Source of the DNA: Centroberyx gerrardi
Taxonomy: Eukaryota > Chordata > Actinopteri > Beryciformes > Berycidae
Reading direction: 5' to 3'
DNA length: 64,000 bases
Assembly: GCF_048128805.1 (NCBI RefSeq)
Contig: NC_136004.1
Span: 16,554,185-16,618,184, forward strand
Of the stretch, positions 1-22,611 are shown piece after piece. Every line of letters starts with the position of its first letter. The stretch's first letter is position 1. The translations under genes were made by a program, and so were the position numbers. The notes under the pieces were generated by a model, which worked only from the letters and a program-made list of their open reading frames with translations, did not search any database and was not told the origin of the DNA.

Positions 1-234
1 ACAGCAAGCGGAGAAACAGCGGAGCGCAAACAAGCCGATGATGCTTCACCGTTACACAGGCAGCATGGTGGATCTTTGAAAGCCGATATTGGATCATTTG
101 GATAGTTGGATTTTTTTTTAAGCAAGCTACAAAAACACGCTCGGCCACCCGATACTGAACACACACACACGCGCGCGCGTGCAGCAGGAGGATGACCGTG
201 CTTTCTGCAGGGAGAACAGTGCAGCGTATTTGAG
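1..234 (+). other. tbx5b: Probable non-coding first exon (5' UTR) of tbx5
   Basis: The stretch ends in a good donor (GAG then GTAAAG at 235-240). The coding exon at 1283 begins after a CAG acceptor, so a spliced leader exon is expected, as in mammalian TBX5 where the first exon is untranslated. The true 5' end is not visible and may lie left of the window. A short upstream ORF of 13 codons starts at 192 and stops at 231-233, one base before the exon end. A short CA then CG run at about 159-180 could form Z-DNA. This exon is inferred from splice signals only; transcript data would be needed to prove it. Confidence 0.5.
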
Positions 235-1232
235 GTAAAGGCCTGTAGAGAGACCATCCGAAACAAACCAACACACGGAGACAACAGCCACAGGCTTTGA
301 TTTGCTTCTTTTGATGTCAGCAATATGGAAGAGGGAACTGCTTCCATTTTCATATATAGCCTACTAATAACACCAAACTGCACTATTTCAACTGTTGACA
401 CACAACTGTGGAACTTCAATTCTCTATATGCATACGGTTTGAAAAATAAATAAGGATACTAATGTAATTAATATTTCCTAACATCACTGTAGCTATAACA
501 GTCTAAAATCTTGAATGTAAATATTAAATTTGGCTATGGCATGAAATGGTAAACTGTAAAACAATGTTAAAGTTCATTATGCCTGTTTAATCTCTTTATC
601 AGTGGAAGTGTAGTCCTGTAATTAAGTTTCTACATTATTATCATAATGTGAATCATTATGATTATCATCATATTTTGTAAATTTGCATTAAAGTGGAGAC
701 CATAAGGTTTGTTTCGCTCTTCACCAAAACCTTATCAAGTGCACATATGCTCACAGTGTAGACTAACATAACCCGCCTCTTTGTGTAGACTAGCCTAACA
801 AAGACAATACCACACCAAATCTCAATATTGTCCAATATTCCTGTTTATTTTTTTATTTTATTTTTTTAGTTAGCATCATCAGTGTTTTGTCCTGTCCATT
901 ACAACTCTTTAAATATTAAATCAGTGTATTAATCATAGAGCTGAGTTACCCATTGTCTTTTATTGGCCTAAACCACCAAAAACAAACTACAAACTGCATG
1001 CTTCAAAATAAATTACCCTTTCCGTGCCATGAATTGATATGAAATGTTCCCTGACAGCTATCCAGCTGTCAAGTAGCCCTGCTCATTGTTATGAATCAAT
1101 ATCCTATCAAATGTTTTACACAGAAAGCGTGTGTGTATGTGTGTGTGTGTGTGTGTCTCTGTACGTCTGTGTGTGTTTGTGGGAATGCGCCCACGACAAA
1201 CCTTATCCACATAAACCAAATCCATGTAACAT

Positions 1233-1235
<3 letters not shown>

Positions 1236-1279
<44 letters not shown>
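1236..1279. repeat. (GT)22 microsatellite forming the 3' splice-site tract of the first coding exon of tbx5
   Basis: Twenty-two GT units run straight into CAG (1280-1282), and the start codon follows at 1289. In the tbx5 transcript this is a pure UG tract where a polypyrimidine tract would normally be. A second, interrupted GT run lies at 1129-1170. Confidence 0.9.
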
Positions 1280-1280
<1 letters not shown>

Positions 1281-1288
1281 AGTGGGAC

Positions 1289-11136
<9,848 letters not shown>

Positions 11137-11770
11137 TTGGACCAGAGTGTATCGATGAAAGACTGATTAGCGGATGGAGATTTTACGACTCAAATTCAAA
11201 CAACCCCTCTTTCTGCTCTTCTGAAAGATGCTGCACCATATAGGGACTAAATATGATATTACCATTGTAACATAATTGTGAAACGTGTGATCTTGTGCTG
11301 TGTGAAGAGGTTTCTTCTGCTAGTCATGTTTCTCCCCCGTGTTGGAAGGAGCTGCGGATTGTTACAGACTGACTTGGACATTCAAACTCCAGCTCCAGAG
11401 GTTAAAAAAAGACAATAGCCCAGAGGTGCGTGGTTGGCTGGAGAGTAACCCGTTCCAAGCAGCACAATGAACATCAAAGCTGTACTTCATCGTGTTTCCC
11501 TACCCCAAAGACCGGTGTCGTCCAAATGTTTGCACTGTGAGCCCTGTCAGGCCAGACCATGAAAAGTACTGGGCTGTTTTCCTGTCTCAATGACTCCCAG
11601 TCTCTGCATTGTGACGGATGTAAATTGTGACCCACCATCAGACAAGCAGTAACATTTACTGACCAAAATAATCTCAGCTTTCACAGTAGAGCCCGAGGGA
11701 GACATTTTTCTCTTTAGCGGAGCAAAGCACAGCTCCTTGCTCAGTCTCATTGAAGGAGAAAGGCATGAGT

Positions 11771-11817
<47 letters not shown>

Positions 11818-12597
11818 ATAGCCTATGTCAGCTCAGCTCAAGACTGCTATGAGTTAATTCCCAGTGAGACAGGCAGTAGTAGCTGCAGGCACTGCACCAT
11901 AGAGATAAACAGTTTGTTTAGACCACGCTACAGGCTGAGGGACCTGTAAACACTGTTTCTACTGCATTCTGGGTAACTGCACAACTCAGCGTCATACAGC
12001 TGTCACCAATGTCCTCTCAGTCACCCCCAACTGACCATTCAGCATTCTCCTTTCAGTGAGAGCCAACCAATCAGCACGGCCCTCTCATTCATCCCTAGCT
12101 GACCAGTCAGAACCGGAAATTCAGCACTTTTTTTTGTGCTAGCCCATGTTTGTTTGTTAATGAATTATTCATAAGTCCAGTGTTGATCCTTGACATGAGA
12201 GGATTGCTCAGAAAACACAAACACAAAGAAACACATTGCTGTAAATGTGATAATGTTGCTGCTTCAACTGGTTTTAACACTCGTATTAGTCTCTTATTTT
12301 AAATCTAAATTGGCCCCACTGTCCTGCCCCAAAGGCATTGTTCTGTAAAACATTTTATTATTTTTATTTCCCTGCATATGTAACAGATTTGAGCAACATT
12401 GCCTTCCACCTCTTAGCTATAAAAAAGGTTTGTGGTTCCTACTTTGCAAAACAGAAACTGAGAATTTGCTTTATTTTGGTGTAATCAAGTTTTATATGCA
12501 GTAACATGAGAGAAGGTGCTCTAACAGTCAGCCATTACAAACCATCAGTATGCAGAGGTAGAATCGTTCCTCATCATTCCTTGATATGTATTTGATT

Positions 12598-12665
<68 letters not shown>

Positions 12666-12980
12666 CATGTGTGCGTGTGTGTGTGTGTTTGTGTGTGTAA
12701 CAGTGGGATCTAAAGAGCTCTCTTTTGTTTGGGAAATGTTTGTGTTTTATAGTATTGTTCCTGCCAATAGTATTTATTACTCTAGATTTGTAAAGATTAG
12801 TTTGTTGTAAAATTGTGAAACGAGACAGTATTGTTTGAAGTTATTTGTTTCTCATTGAAGGTTTGTTTCTGATGTCACCCTCCATTTCCAAGTGGTGATA
12901 AATAGTTGTGATAAACAAACAAAATGTTCTGTTCTATGGGAATAAAAACAGATTTATATACAGAAATGAAAATAAATTTT
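11137..12980 (+). other. tbx5b: 3' untranslated region of tbx5
   Basis: No coding potential follows the stop codon at 11134-11136. AATAAA signals occur at 12941-12946 and 12971-12976, which fits a long (about 1.8 kb) T-box 3' UTR. It contains two GT microsatellites (about 11773-11813 and 12600-12698). The exact end is inferred from the signals only. Confidence 0.55.
12600..12698. repeat. Long GT/GC microsatellite in the tbx5 3' UTR
   Basis: About 30 GT units followed by interrupted GC/GT steps. If transcribed in the 3' UTR it would be a UG-rich element. Confidence 0.85.
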
Positions 12981-14007
12981 AGAGAATTTTGAGTAAGTCA
13001 ATTTGTTGTAGTGTTCTTCTTTGTGGTTAGGCAAAACACAGCACAGGCAAATAATTGACATTCCCATCGGGTTATTTAAAGTGCATTCAACACCTTATGA
13101 GTGCAAACGCTTAAGTGCAGTGCTGTTTATCAGTTTCAGTGCATGTGTCAATATAAAGGAGCTGATAACCGGGACAGCCCGCTCCTTGTCCGTAACTTCT
13201 ACTCAAAATGCGTCCAATAATCCCATTCACCACTGTAGATCTAGGTTGTTTCATGTGTAAAAGTGTGTGCTATGTCATCTTATCAAGTATAAGGGACCTC
13301 CGTGTCCTCTCCTTATCCGAGTCCTTTCTCTCACCCACCCAGCGAAGAACCCCCCCCCCCCTCCCAGAGTGCTGTGGGTGCTGTGGGTGCTGGGGTGCTG
13401 GGGTGCTGTGCATACCTTGTCCGCCTCTTCTTATCTCTGACAGGTTGTTTGGCATCTCCAGTCTCCACCAGCTGGACCCCCTCACTGACAACCTGTTGCC
13501 CAGAGAGAGGAGGGGTCTGCTGGGATGGGGTGGGGTGTGTTGGTGGTCCCCCCTCCTCTCTTTGACTCCCCCTCCAACCCAAACCACCATTCCCTAGGAC
13601 AGACTCAGATACACACATGCAGACACGCTCCTGCCCTCCCTTTTCCCTCCCAGCGTCTCATGTTTCTGTTTCTCCCATGGTAAAAACTAACCTCTCACTC
13701 CTCACACCTGCTTATTTTGATACAACAAATCAATGTAACCCACAGAGATGTATTTGCAAGGGATTTTAATCATTCATCTTCCAGATTTATCCAGAGTATT
13801 TTCATTCTATTGCCTAGTTATGTGTCTGCCAGAAGTTGTCAGATCTCTCTCTCTCTTTCTCTCCCTCTATTTTTCTCTCTTTTTTCCTTTCTCTCTCTCA
13901 TGCACCGTGAGGTCAGAGGTTAAGCAGGCAGCTCTTCAGAGGGTCTGTTCCTCCTTAACCCTTTGTCTCCAGACAAACAGAGTGCCAGGAGAAGCAAGGG
14001 GGATAAG

Positions 14008-14040
<33 letters not shown>

Positions 14041-14230
14041 CGAGAGAGAGAGAGAAAGAGAGGTCCCAGGGGCCTCCGACTCTGAAGATGGATTGCATCG
14101 TTTCATGCTTGCATGTACAGTAACAGCGCTCTGTGATGACTTCTGTATGGTTGGGAGTTAGTTGGGAAAATAAAGCTTTTGGTAAAGTGGTAAAGTAATA
14201 TTAAACACACAGCAAATGTGTGTGCGTGGT

Positions 14231-14277
<47 letters not shown>

Positions 14278-14385
14278 AAGGAGCTTAATTCATCAGTAGA
14301 GGACTTTCTCAGACACACTGGTCCGACAGTAGATTGATGATCCTTTGTGATCAAAGAGCCTAAGTGGTGCTTATCGTTATCTCCC

Positions 14386-14480
14386 CGACCCCCCCCCCAC
14401 CCCCCCCCCACCCCCCCCCAAACCCCCAACACCCCCCAACACCCCCCCATCACCCCCTCAGCCCCCCAACCCCACCCCAC
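14386..14480. repeat. Poly-C array with A interruptions (G-quadruplex/i-motif candidate)
   Basis: Several runs of 7-9 C separated by single A or short A-rich steps on the plus strand. The minus strand therefore carries multiple G7-G9 runs, far beyond the minimum needed for a G-quadruplex. Confidence 0.85.
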
Positions 14481-14595
14481 CCACCTCCTCCCGCTCCATA
14501 TTCTCCTTTTCTCATCCCTCCCTAATTTACTCGTTGATGGTGCTTCCTAACACAGACTGAGAGAAAGAAATACAGACAGGAAGACAGACAGACAA

Positions 14596-14633
<38 letters not shown>

Positions 14634-15228
14634 TTCTGTTTTTGTTGTGTGCATAAGCGCATAAGACACCGCAAGTTTAGAGAGACAGACTGACATTTTT
14701 AAATGTCATTCATTTGGCCTGCAGACCTAAATTTTCATGCAGTGCCTAAACTGGGACTGGGGCTGAGGTCGTCTCAACCTTTATTTAAACCAGGAAGTTC
14801 TTTGAGAGGAACAGGGCTTGTGTTTCTGCACCGTTTTATGTTGGTGGCGTTCTAAAGCTATACTAACTGTCCAACTGTGCAGAATGATTTCTCTAGGAAA
14901 ACAAGCTGTTTTTTAAAAAGACATTCGAGACTGATTCAAAGCTGATTTGATTATAATCTGAACTGCTGCATCTATTGGTTTGAATATATAAATGTGTAGT
15001 TTGGACTCTCTTGCAGGACACTGAGAGGCATTTGTGTGATGTTCTAGCATTAGTGATGCCATTTTGTGGGGAATAAGTGGTCTGAGATGGAGTGTAATTG
15101 GTAAAGTTGATTATCTTTCCTCTCCGGCGGTCTGATGGTTCTCTGGTCTCATGGGCAGTGGAGGAGGGCAGCATCGTCTTTTCTGACGAGCACGACACCG
15201 GTAAAACAGCTTTGACACTGGAGTGCCA

Positions 15229-15349
15229 TTGAGAAAAGAGAAAGCTTCTGCACACCTAGATCCATGCAATTTTCATGTTTAAAAAGTTCAGCAATTAATA
15301 TTAAAATTGCATGGATCTGAGTGTGTAGGAGTTTTTTTCTCTTTTCTCT
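15229..15349. repeat. Hairpin-forming inverted repeat (small MITE or relic)
   Basis: Two arms of about 42-45 bases, 15229-15271 and 15303-15349, are reverse complements with a few mismatches. They share the segment ATGGATCT and a GAGAAAAGAGAAA end. The loop is about 30 bases and AT-rich. No target-site duplication was obvious. It lies about 4 kb downstream of the tbx5 stop codon. Confidence 0.7.
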
Positions 15350-15908
15350 GTGGGTTTTATTGTTCCTCCTCCAGTTTGTCCAGGTGAGTGTCAGTTGTTC
15401 TACCTTAACTTACTCAATATTGGAGTGCCATATCAGACCATAAGCTGGAATTTGCCTATTGAAAAGTTAACTAGGTGGAAAACAGCTATAACCTTAACTG
15501 GCTGATGCAGACCTCCTATGCTTATGGTGTTGAGGTGAAACACAGGCATAAAACAAAAATCCACTCCTAAATCCTATATTAATATTGTTGTAATCAGTAA
15601 TTATAATCAGTAAGTTCGGTATAGCACAGAGAAGGCCATGTATTATGGCACGATGGCAGTAAAACAATTAATGTTTGGCAATTACATTTATTTGAATGGC
15701 TCTGTCCATTCCATGAGTCCTTCCTAACATTTAAAAGCCACAAGAATGGTAATGCTATTAAGCACTGTATAGTAACAAGACTCAGACCCAAGCTAATTTC
15801 CCCCCCAAATGAGACTTTATGGCTGAAATAGCCCTGAAATCACTGGAGTAGATCTTAATATGAGCATAAGGGCTGTCAAGGATAAGAGGCCAAGTAGGGG
15901 TGTGTGTG

Positions 15909-15953
<45 letters not shown>

Positions 15954-16455
15954 ACCAGTGTGTGCACTTGGGTTGTTCTGCGCATTGCGTCTGCAAGACA
16001 AAGGGCGAGGTTGAGGGTCAAACTAACAGCAGACAGGCCAGTCCGGGGTCAGAGGGCTCAGACTAACCTGATCAGTGACGGCTGTTTATCTGACGACCTC
16101 GTACCACCAGGGTGACGCCGCTGCCTATCTTCCCCTCTCATGGCAGACTCTCACTTTTGCACCGCGCGTCTCCTAAATTCAACAACTCACGGCCAGCGTT
16201 GAAGAATATGGAAACAGATGAACATGTGAGAACACTGTGATGTGAGCAAGAATAATTGTTTTAACTCTTTACATACTGCCGTACTCCGAGGTCCGCGGTC
16301 CCAAGACCGGCAGGCAAACATGCATGACAGGGTGAAAGGGATAGAGGCGCTCCCGCAGTGGGTGGTGGTGGGGGTTGTGGGCCGTCATGGAGCCAGTGTC
16401 CCGTCTGATTACAGCCAGAGGACTGGAGAGGCACGCTAATCCTCCACACACACAC

Positions 16456-16492
<37 letters not shown>

Positions 16493-17098
16493 TACATACA
16501 CACATTCGCGCACCCAGACACAAAGACACACGTACAGCAAGACAGACGGACACATGCGCACACAAAGACCAATACACACAAACATAGACACACACACATT
16601 GACATACAAATACACTCACTCACACAAAAAATTTCAATCTAGAGATTAGCCCCTGACCTCACTCCAGTCCCCTTGTCCGGACTGGGCACACAGCATGATG
16701 ATATCACTACCAGCAGGACTTCACTGAACACCAATCTGCAGCTCCTTCCGTTTGTTCAGCACACAGACCGGCTGTGGCCCCTCACAGTCTCACAGTCCCC
16801 CATTTTGAAGCTGAAACGGTTTTCAATGCATACATTAACAATACTTCCAGTACTAAATCTGCTGTTGTCACGGCTTATAAATGAGGTTCCATCACTCTTG
16901 GAGACACTCATATACCTTATGTTTAATACATTAGGATAAACCAAGAGTTTGTGGGTTGTCACAGGTAGAATTTCTTAAAGTAGGCAATGTTTTCTAAATA
17001 TTGAAGTCACATTTATTGTCGTATTCAGACCACATTATTTTTTAGGCGTCTGGCCTGTGGGTTGCCTGTTGAGGAGGTCCCATGTGCTCTAGCAGGCC

Positions 17099-17156
<58 letters not shown>

Positions 17157-17611
17157 CCTTTCAGTTCTCCTCGGCTTCCCTGAAGGCTTGTCTCTACTCG
17201 TGTACAAGGATGTTTGCAAACAGGCCAGACAAGACCCCCGCTGTGAGACAAACACAAAACATAAACATCAATAAACAAACAAATGCATTCATACACCCCC
17301 CCTCCTCCCTTCCAAGCACTGCATGCATATGCAGCCCTCCGCCTGTAAAGAGGGCTTCACCGCACTCACTCACCCTCCTATCAGATCCCACTGTTTCCCC
17401 AAAGCAGCATTGTTTTGTCCATATCCAGTGCATATCTGTGATCTTGTCTCATTATTAATAGATGGTGTCAGAGAGCTGCTGGCCCCTCTGTCTGACAAGG
17501 GCATTAGCATAAACACAGACTTCCTCTCAATATCTGTTTGCACCGCACTGTTGACCTTTAATAATGGATGCCTAAATGTTTGTTACCTGTCCACTCGAGT
17601 GTGAGAGTCTC

Positions 17612-17647
<36 letters not shown>

Positions 17648-17940
17648 AGAGAGAGAGAGCAAGTGAGAGTGAGAGATAAAAGGAGGCACAAGATACCCAC
17701 CAATATGTTTTTTACTTTAAAGTTAGGCTTGATGAATTTTACTTTTACATTTTAGGCATTTGAACTGATGCTTGACAGTGAGCTCAAGAGTAGAGTAAAC
17801 TTCCATTCCTAGATTTCCATTATTACAAGCAAACAAACGTAAGGTGTCAAAGTGTCCTGTCAACATTCCTGTGAGAGAAGAGCTGAAACGGAAATGAAAG
17901 TTAGAGCTAAGGAGAATAGCTGAATGCAAAGCAGGATATA

Positions 17941-19068
17941 CAGGGGCTAGACAAAATAACGAAAACACCACATGAAAAAGAATCCGAACTTTGAAATAAC
18001 TAAATCACAATTACAAAGGCAGCTACTGTGCAAAGGCGAGTCATATTAAGCTGAATGCCAATTAGCAGTATGTCAACTTTGCATGAGGTTTGACAAACAC
18101 CGCTTTTATGTGTGTTTTCAAAGCAACATGAGGCAACTAGCAGAGCTCCAAAGAGGCCAAATAGTCACTGCTTGAATTGCAGAACCATCAGTCACAAAAA
18201 CTGCATTTTTTATTTAATATGGCAGGGGGAACTGTCTGGAAAATGATGACAACATATGCCAAACACGGACAAACCACGTCAGGCAAAGAGGAACAGTGGC
18301 TGCAAGTCGAAGCTCACCGACAGAAAGAGACGCTTAACAGAGTAGTTGCCACTGCGGTACTACGGCCTCAAAAATGACCACAGAATTTAATCAACACATC
18401 TGTGACAAAGACTCAACAAAAACTATATGTGGTCAGCTTCATAAAGCTGGTATTTATGGCAGGGCTGCCATTCAGAAACCAGTTGTATCCAAGGCCAAAA
18501 GACAAAGACACATAACCTGGTGTCAGGAAGGCAAAACCTGGAGCCATGAGCAAAGGGAAAAAGTAATATTGTCTAATGAGTTGTTGTTCACTATTTTGCC
18601 TCCATCCAGATGGGTTTACATTTGGAGAAAGCAAAGGATGCCTTCAACCCACAATGTCTGATGCCAACTGTTAAACATGGTGGTGGATTTTTAATGGTAT
18701 TGGCAGCCATCTTGTGGGAGTCGTTAGAAGCGACGGTTGCTCTGCACGGTCGTATAATGGCCATGGAATACATTTTAGGGTACCAGGTGCACCCTATGGT
18801 GCAAACACTGTTCCCTCCTGATGGTCTCATATTCCAAGGTAGTAATGGCCCCCATACACACTTCTAAAACAATGAACACCAGATGAAGGCTAGACTCTTT
18901 CCTTCTTGAAGAACAGTCCAATATCTCACTAAGCACAGTTCGGATCTTGTATAACAGCATCCCAAGGAGGACTGGATCTGTTCTAAGCACAAAGGACGGC
19001 CCTTTTCCTTATTAGGTATGTGATATTAATATATTGTCAGGTATTTCCGTTATTTTGTCCACCTCCTG
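17941..19068 (+). mobile_element. Decayed Tc1-like DNA transposon
   Basis: Terminal inverted repeats of about 29 bases carry the core GACAAAATAACG at the left (from 17941) and CGTTATTTTGTC at the right (to 19068). TA precedes the left end; TG follows the right end, probably a decayed TA. Inside, frames at about 18177-18377, 18374-18661 and 18610-18867 resemble Tc1 transposase: GIYGRAAIQKP, then VKHGGGFLMV. The usual first catalytic Asp (WSDES) appears as LSNEL, and the second (DNDPKHT) as GSNGPHTH. With the reading frame broken as well, the enzyme is dead. At about 1.1 kb it is shorter than an intact Tc1 element. Confidence 0.85.
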
Positions 19069-20771
19069 TGTCCCCTCCATTTATATGGATTTAACTAAAA
19101 TGAATGGTGCTATTTTGTCATTGTCCTGTGGGCTGTCTGCCTGCCATCACAGGCTCTGACTGACTCATCTTCTTCTCCTCTTGCTCCTTGGCTGTTAAAA
19201 GGTCTGCTGGTGTTTACATGGGTGTGATGTCTCCATCTCCTCAGACTCACACTGTCCCCCGTCACCCGACACAACATGCTTTTATTCTAATAGCATCATT
19301 CCATTAGTATTAATAAAGTGCTATGTCTGTGTGTGTGTGTGTATGTGCAGCAAGCCATTTACTCATCAAAAATGGATACAGCGGCATCTCTGCCTCCAGC
19401 TATCTGTGTTGTTGTTTTTCCCCTTCACTGCCTCTTGGTCTTGCCTCTCTCTCTCTCCCACTCTCAGTCTCTGCTCACGCATATTTTTTTCCGTGTGTGT
19501 ATACGCACGCTATACATTTACATCTGCAGATGCATTTCTCTGGTTCTGCTACTGTCATTGTCAGCATCACCATCCTCGGCACACCTGGCATTTATTATGC
19601 AAAAATAACAGCACACAGCATTTCCATTATGCGTGCTAATGCCACCATCCTCTGTCACCAGCAGCACTTTAATGAATAGTGCTACTGGTGTGACAGTGTA
19701 GCCTCAGAGTGGCATTATCTCCATCCTATATTCCGATATTCTCACTGAGAGGTGATAACAAGTCTTTGAAGATATTTTAGATATAAACTCAGTCGTGAAC
19801 GTATTGCCACAGTGACAGAAATATTTTTTCTGTAGTTATTACATTTATTTTCAGATTAAAAGATGAACAGGAAATGAAAGAACTGACTGCTCGCTTCTGA
19901 CATTTAAAGTTGAAAACATGCTAGCAAACATCGTAAGATCAGTCCCTTGATCTCAGGTGTGCATTAGCATTACTAATAAAAATTACAAATTACTCAGTGT
20001 AATATGAACTCATTTAAATTTGATTTTTGGTTGCATAACCCTCATTATACAATAACTGTATGAATTTTGGGACCCACCAATGCCACCAGATTATTCATAC
20101 CTTCTTTTTAGACTCTGTTAAGGCCAAAATGCAGACTCTTCCATATGATGCATCTAAACTGGTTTTCAGATGTAGGATTGACTACACACTACAATACTTT
20201 GGTGCAGTGTGTGCATCAAAGGTAGTGCATCAGCCCAAATCCATTAGATAAAGATATCATGATTCAGATGTTGCTGGCACACAAATTTAGCAATTTTAGG
20301 GGTTTGTGACCAAGTGACCGTAGATTGCCATTTATTGGTTTTTAAGCTCAACTAAAATTATGTGGACTGACATCAACTACTGCCATTTCAAAATGTGAGC
20401 AGATAGTTTTGCTTCATATTCATCTTTTGACCAGAAATGTGTACCAACTTCACCGATTTTGTCACTGACTGTACCTTAACGTGTTTACAGTGAAGTGTCG
20501 ACATGTACGTCTTTGTATAATGAGTGCGGTGTGTAAACATGTGTACGTGCTTGCGTGCGCTGTGGCGAGAGGAAAGGTGTGATATTAAGTGTGATTTTTG
20601 TGCTTAAAGTGAAAAGATCACACATCTCAAGATCACACCTGCCAATCAGATGTTTCGACCTCATGCTTCGGGATTTGATGAGGCCTTATGCAGTGGACAC
20701 ATGGGAGGAGGAAATACGTCATGGTGTGCATGTTTGTGCCACTGGGGGCTGTAAAGGCTCTTTGTATGGGT
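19069..20771. other. Intergenic region upstream of cfap73, no gene recognised
   Basis: Contains short GT runs and no coding exon that I can recognise. The last 130 bases form the likely cfap73 promoter. Confidence 0.5.
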
Positions 20772-20785
20772 GTTACCATGGAAAC
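20772..20785 (+). promoter_or_regulatory. RFX-type X-box upstream of cfap73
   Basis: The 14-mer GTTACCATGGAAAC is a near-perfect inverted repeat of two RFX half sites (GTTACC and GGAAAC) with a 2-base spacer. RFX factors control motile-cilium genes through X-boxes close to the start site. This one lies 114 bp upstream of the start codon of the axonemal gene cfap73, as expected for a functional site. Confidence 0.7.
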
Positions 20786-20898
20786 TGAGGCACTGCAACA
20801 CTGGAGGAGAGACTGTTTGAGAGAAAGTTGGCAAACTAGGAGAAAGAAGTTTAAAAAGTTGTGTAACACCATCTGAAAGGCTTGATGCATCAGATAAA

Positions 20899-20976
20899 AT
20901 GGCCATGAATTTAGAGGATTATTTCAGGACCATCCATGAGGAACAGGTTTTAATGTGAGTATGTTGTGTGATTCTC

Positions 20977-21010
<34 letters not shown>

Positions 21011-22540
21011 TGTGAAGCCCATGCAGCTAAATCAATCAGAGTGATCAATGTTAATAACTTTCTACTTGTGTGTGAGCAGAAAGTTGCCCGTGGGCGAGAG
21101 GTATCTGATGACAGGAGCCACACAGATGCTGGAGAAACGCAGAGAGATTATTGAGGTTGATAAACAGCTCAAGGCGCACAGAGAGGTGCAGAATTTACTC
21201 CTCACGTTTCGATGCACGGTCCCGCGAGGAACAAAATGCATATACACGCTCTCATTCTTTTTCTTAATGGTCATTGCCCCACATATCCATGTATCATAAA
21301 TCTTCCTAAATGTTCATGTTTGCCAGCCCTCTGCGTGTGTTTATGTAGGAGTTCGAGCTGAAAAGGAAGAGTTTGCGACAGCGCAGAGATGAAGTGCTCA
21401 TGAAGGAAGAGAAACTGAAGGAGTCGCTTTTAAACTTCGACAGATTTCTCAAGGTACAGTAGACGACCATTTCATCCACGACCCCATTATTATATACAGT
21501 AATTGTAATTGCATGGATGGAGCTGAGCGTCAGATGACTTTCTTCCTCAACATTCCCCCCCAATGTAGGAGAATGATGCTAAGAGAAGCAGAGGTGCGAA
21601 GAAAGCAGAGAACGAGAGGCAAGTTGTGCTTCAGAAGGAGGCAGAGATAGAGAGACTTAAGGAGGAGTGCGCTGCATTGGAGGAGATAAAACAGAAGCTG
21701 CAGCGCCGGGTGCAAAGGAGCAATCTGTATTGGAACTTCCTGGAACAGGTCCTCAAAATGGCTAAGGTACTGTAAGTATGCATCATCTGCAGCAGTGTTT
21801 CCCAATGTGGGGTCCGGGGCCCCCCATGGGTCCTTGAAAGGGTCCTATAGGGCGTTCTCAGCAAAACTAAAGTTTAATGTCACTGTTATTTTATCCTCTA
21901 AAAGTTAGTATTAGGCCTATAACAGAATGTAGAAGAGTGACTACTTTGATCATAGGTTTCACTCTCTCCACTGTTATCTCCCATAACGATAATATGAAGA
22001 GTCGTTAGGGGAAGTCAAAAATCATCTAAACAGGCTATGTGGGACAAACTCTTATCAAATGGGGGTGTGTGGTTTGATGCATATCTGTCTCGGGGGTTCT
22101 TGAAATGAAAAGATTTGGGAACCCATGATCTACAATACCCTGGAATTTACTACATGGCAGACAAACTTGTGACCAATTTGTTTTTTTCAAAGGAATAGTT
22201 CACCATAAAAATGAAAATCCAGTCATTGCCCCCATGTGAGTTGAAACTCCATTGAAGTTCAAAGGACCACCAAATACAGCCAGTTATCCCCCGTAGTTCC
22301 ATGTCAGCCTTATCCAAAGTCCGAAGTTAACAGGGCCATCTTTTTACAGCTCCAAAAAAAAAAGCATAAAATGTAGAGGAAATTTCTCCAAACAAAACTG
22401 GCTACAAAACACTGAGATTATGCTGCACAAGCTGTTTGGAGAAATTTGATCTGTAAAAAGACAGCCTCATTAACTTCAATAGTTTGGATAGTTTAGATAA
22501 TGACTGAATTTTCATTTTGGGGTGTTTCTTTAATGTTTGT

Positions 22541-22611
<71 letters not shown>

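Larger units (their letters stand above)
12981..17940. other. Intergenic region rich in simple repeats, no gene recognised
   Basis: Open frames in this stretch come from simple repeats. Runs seen: GA 14010-14062, GT 14227-14275, a C-run array 14386-14480, CA 14597-14632, GT 15899-15952, CA 16446-16492, CT 17102-17153 and GT 17613-17643. A hairpin lies at 15229-15349. No conserved coding exon was recognised on either strand. Confidence 0.6.
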
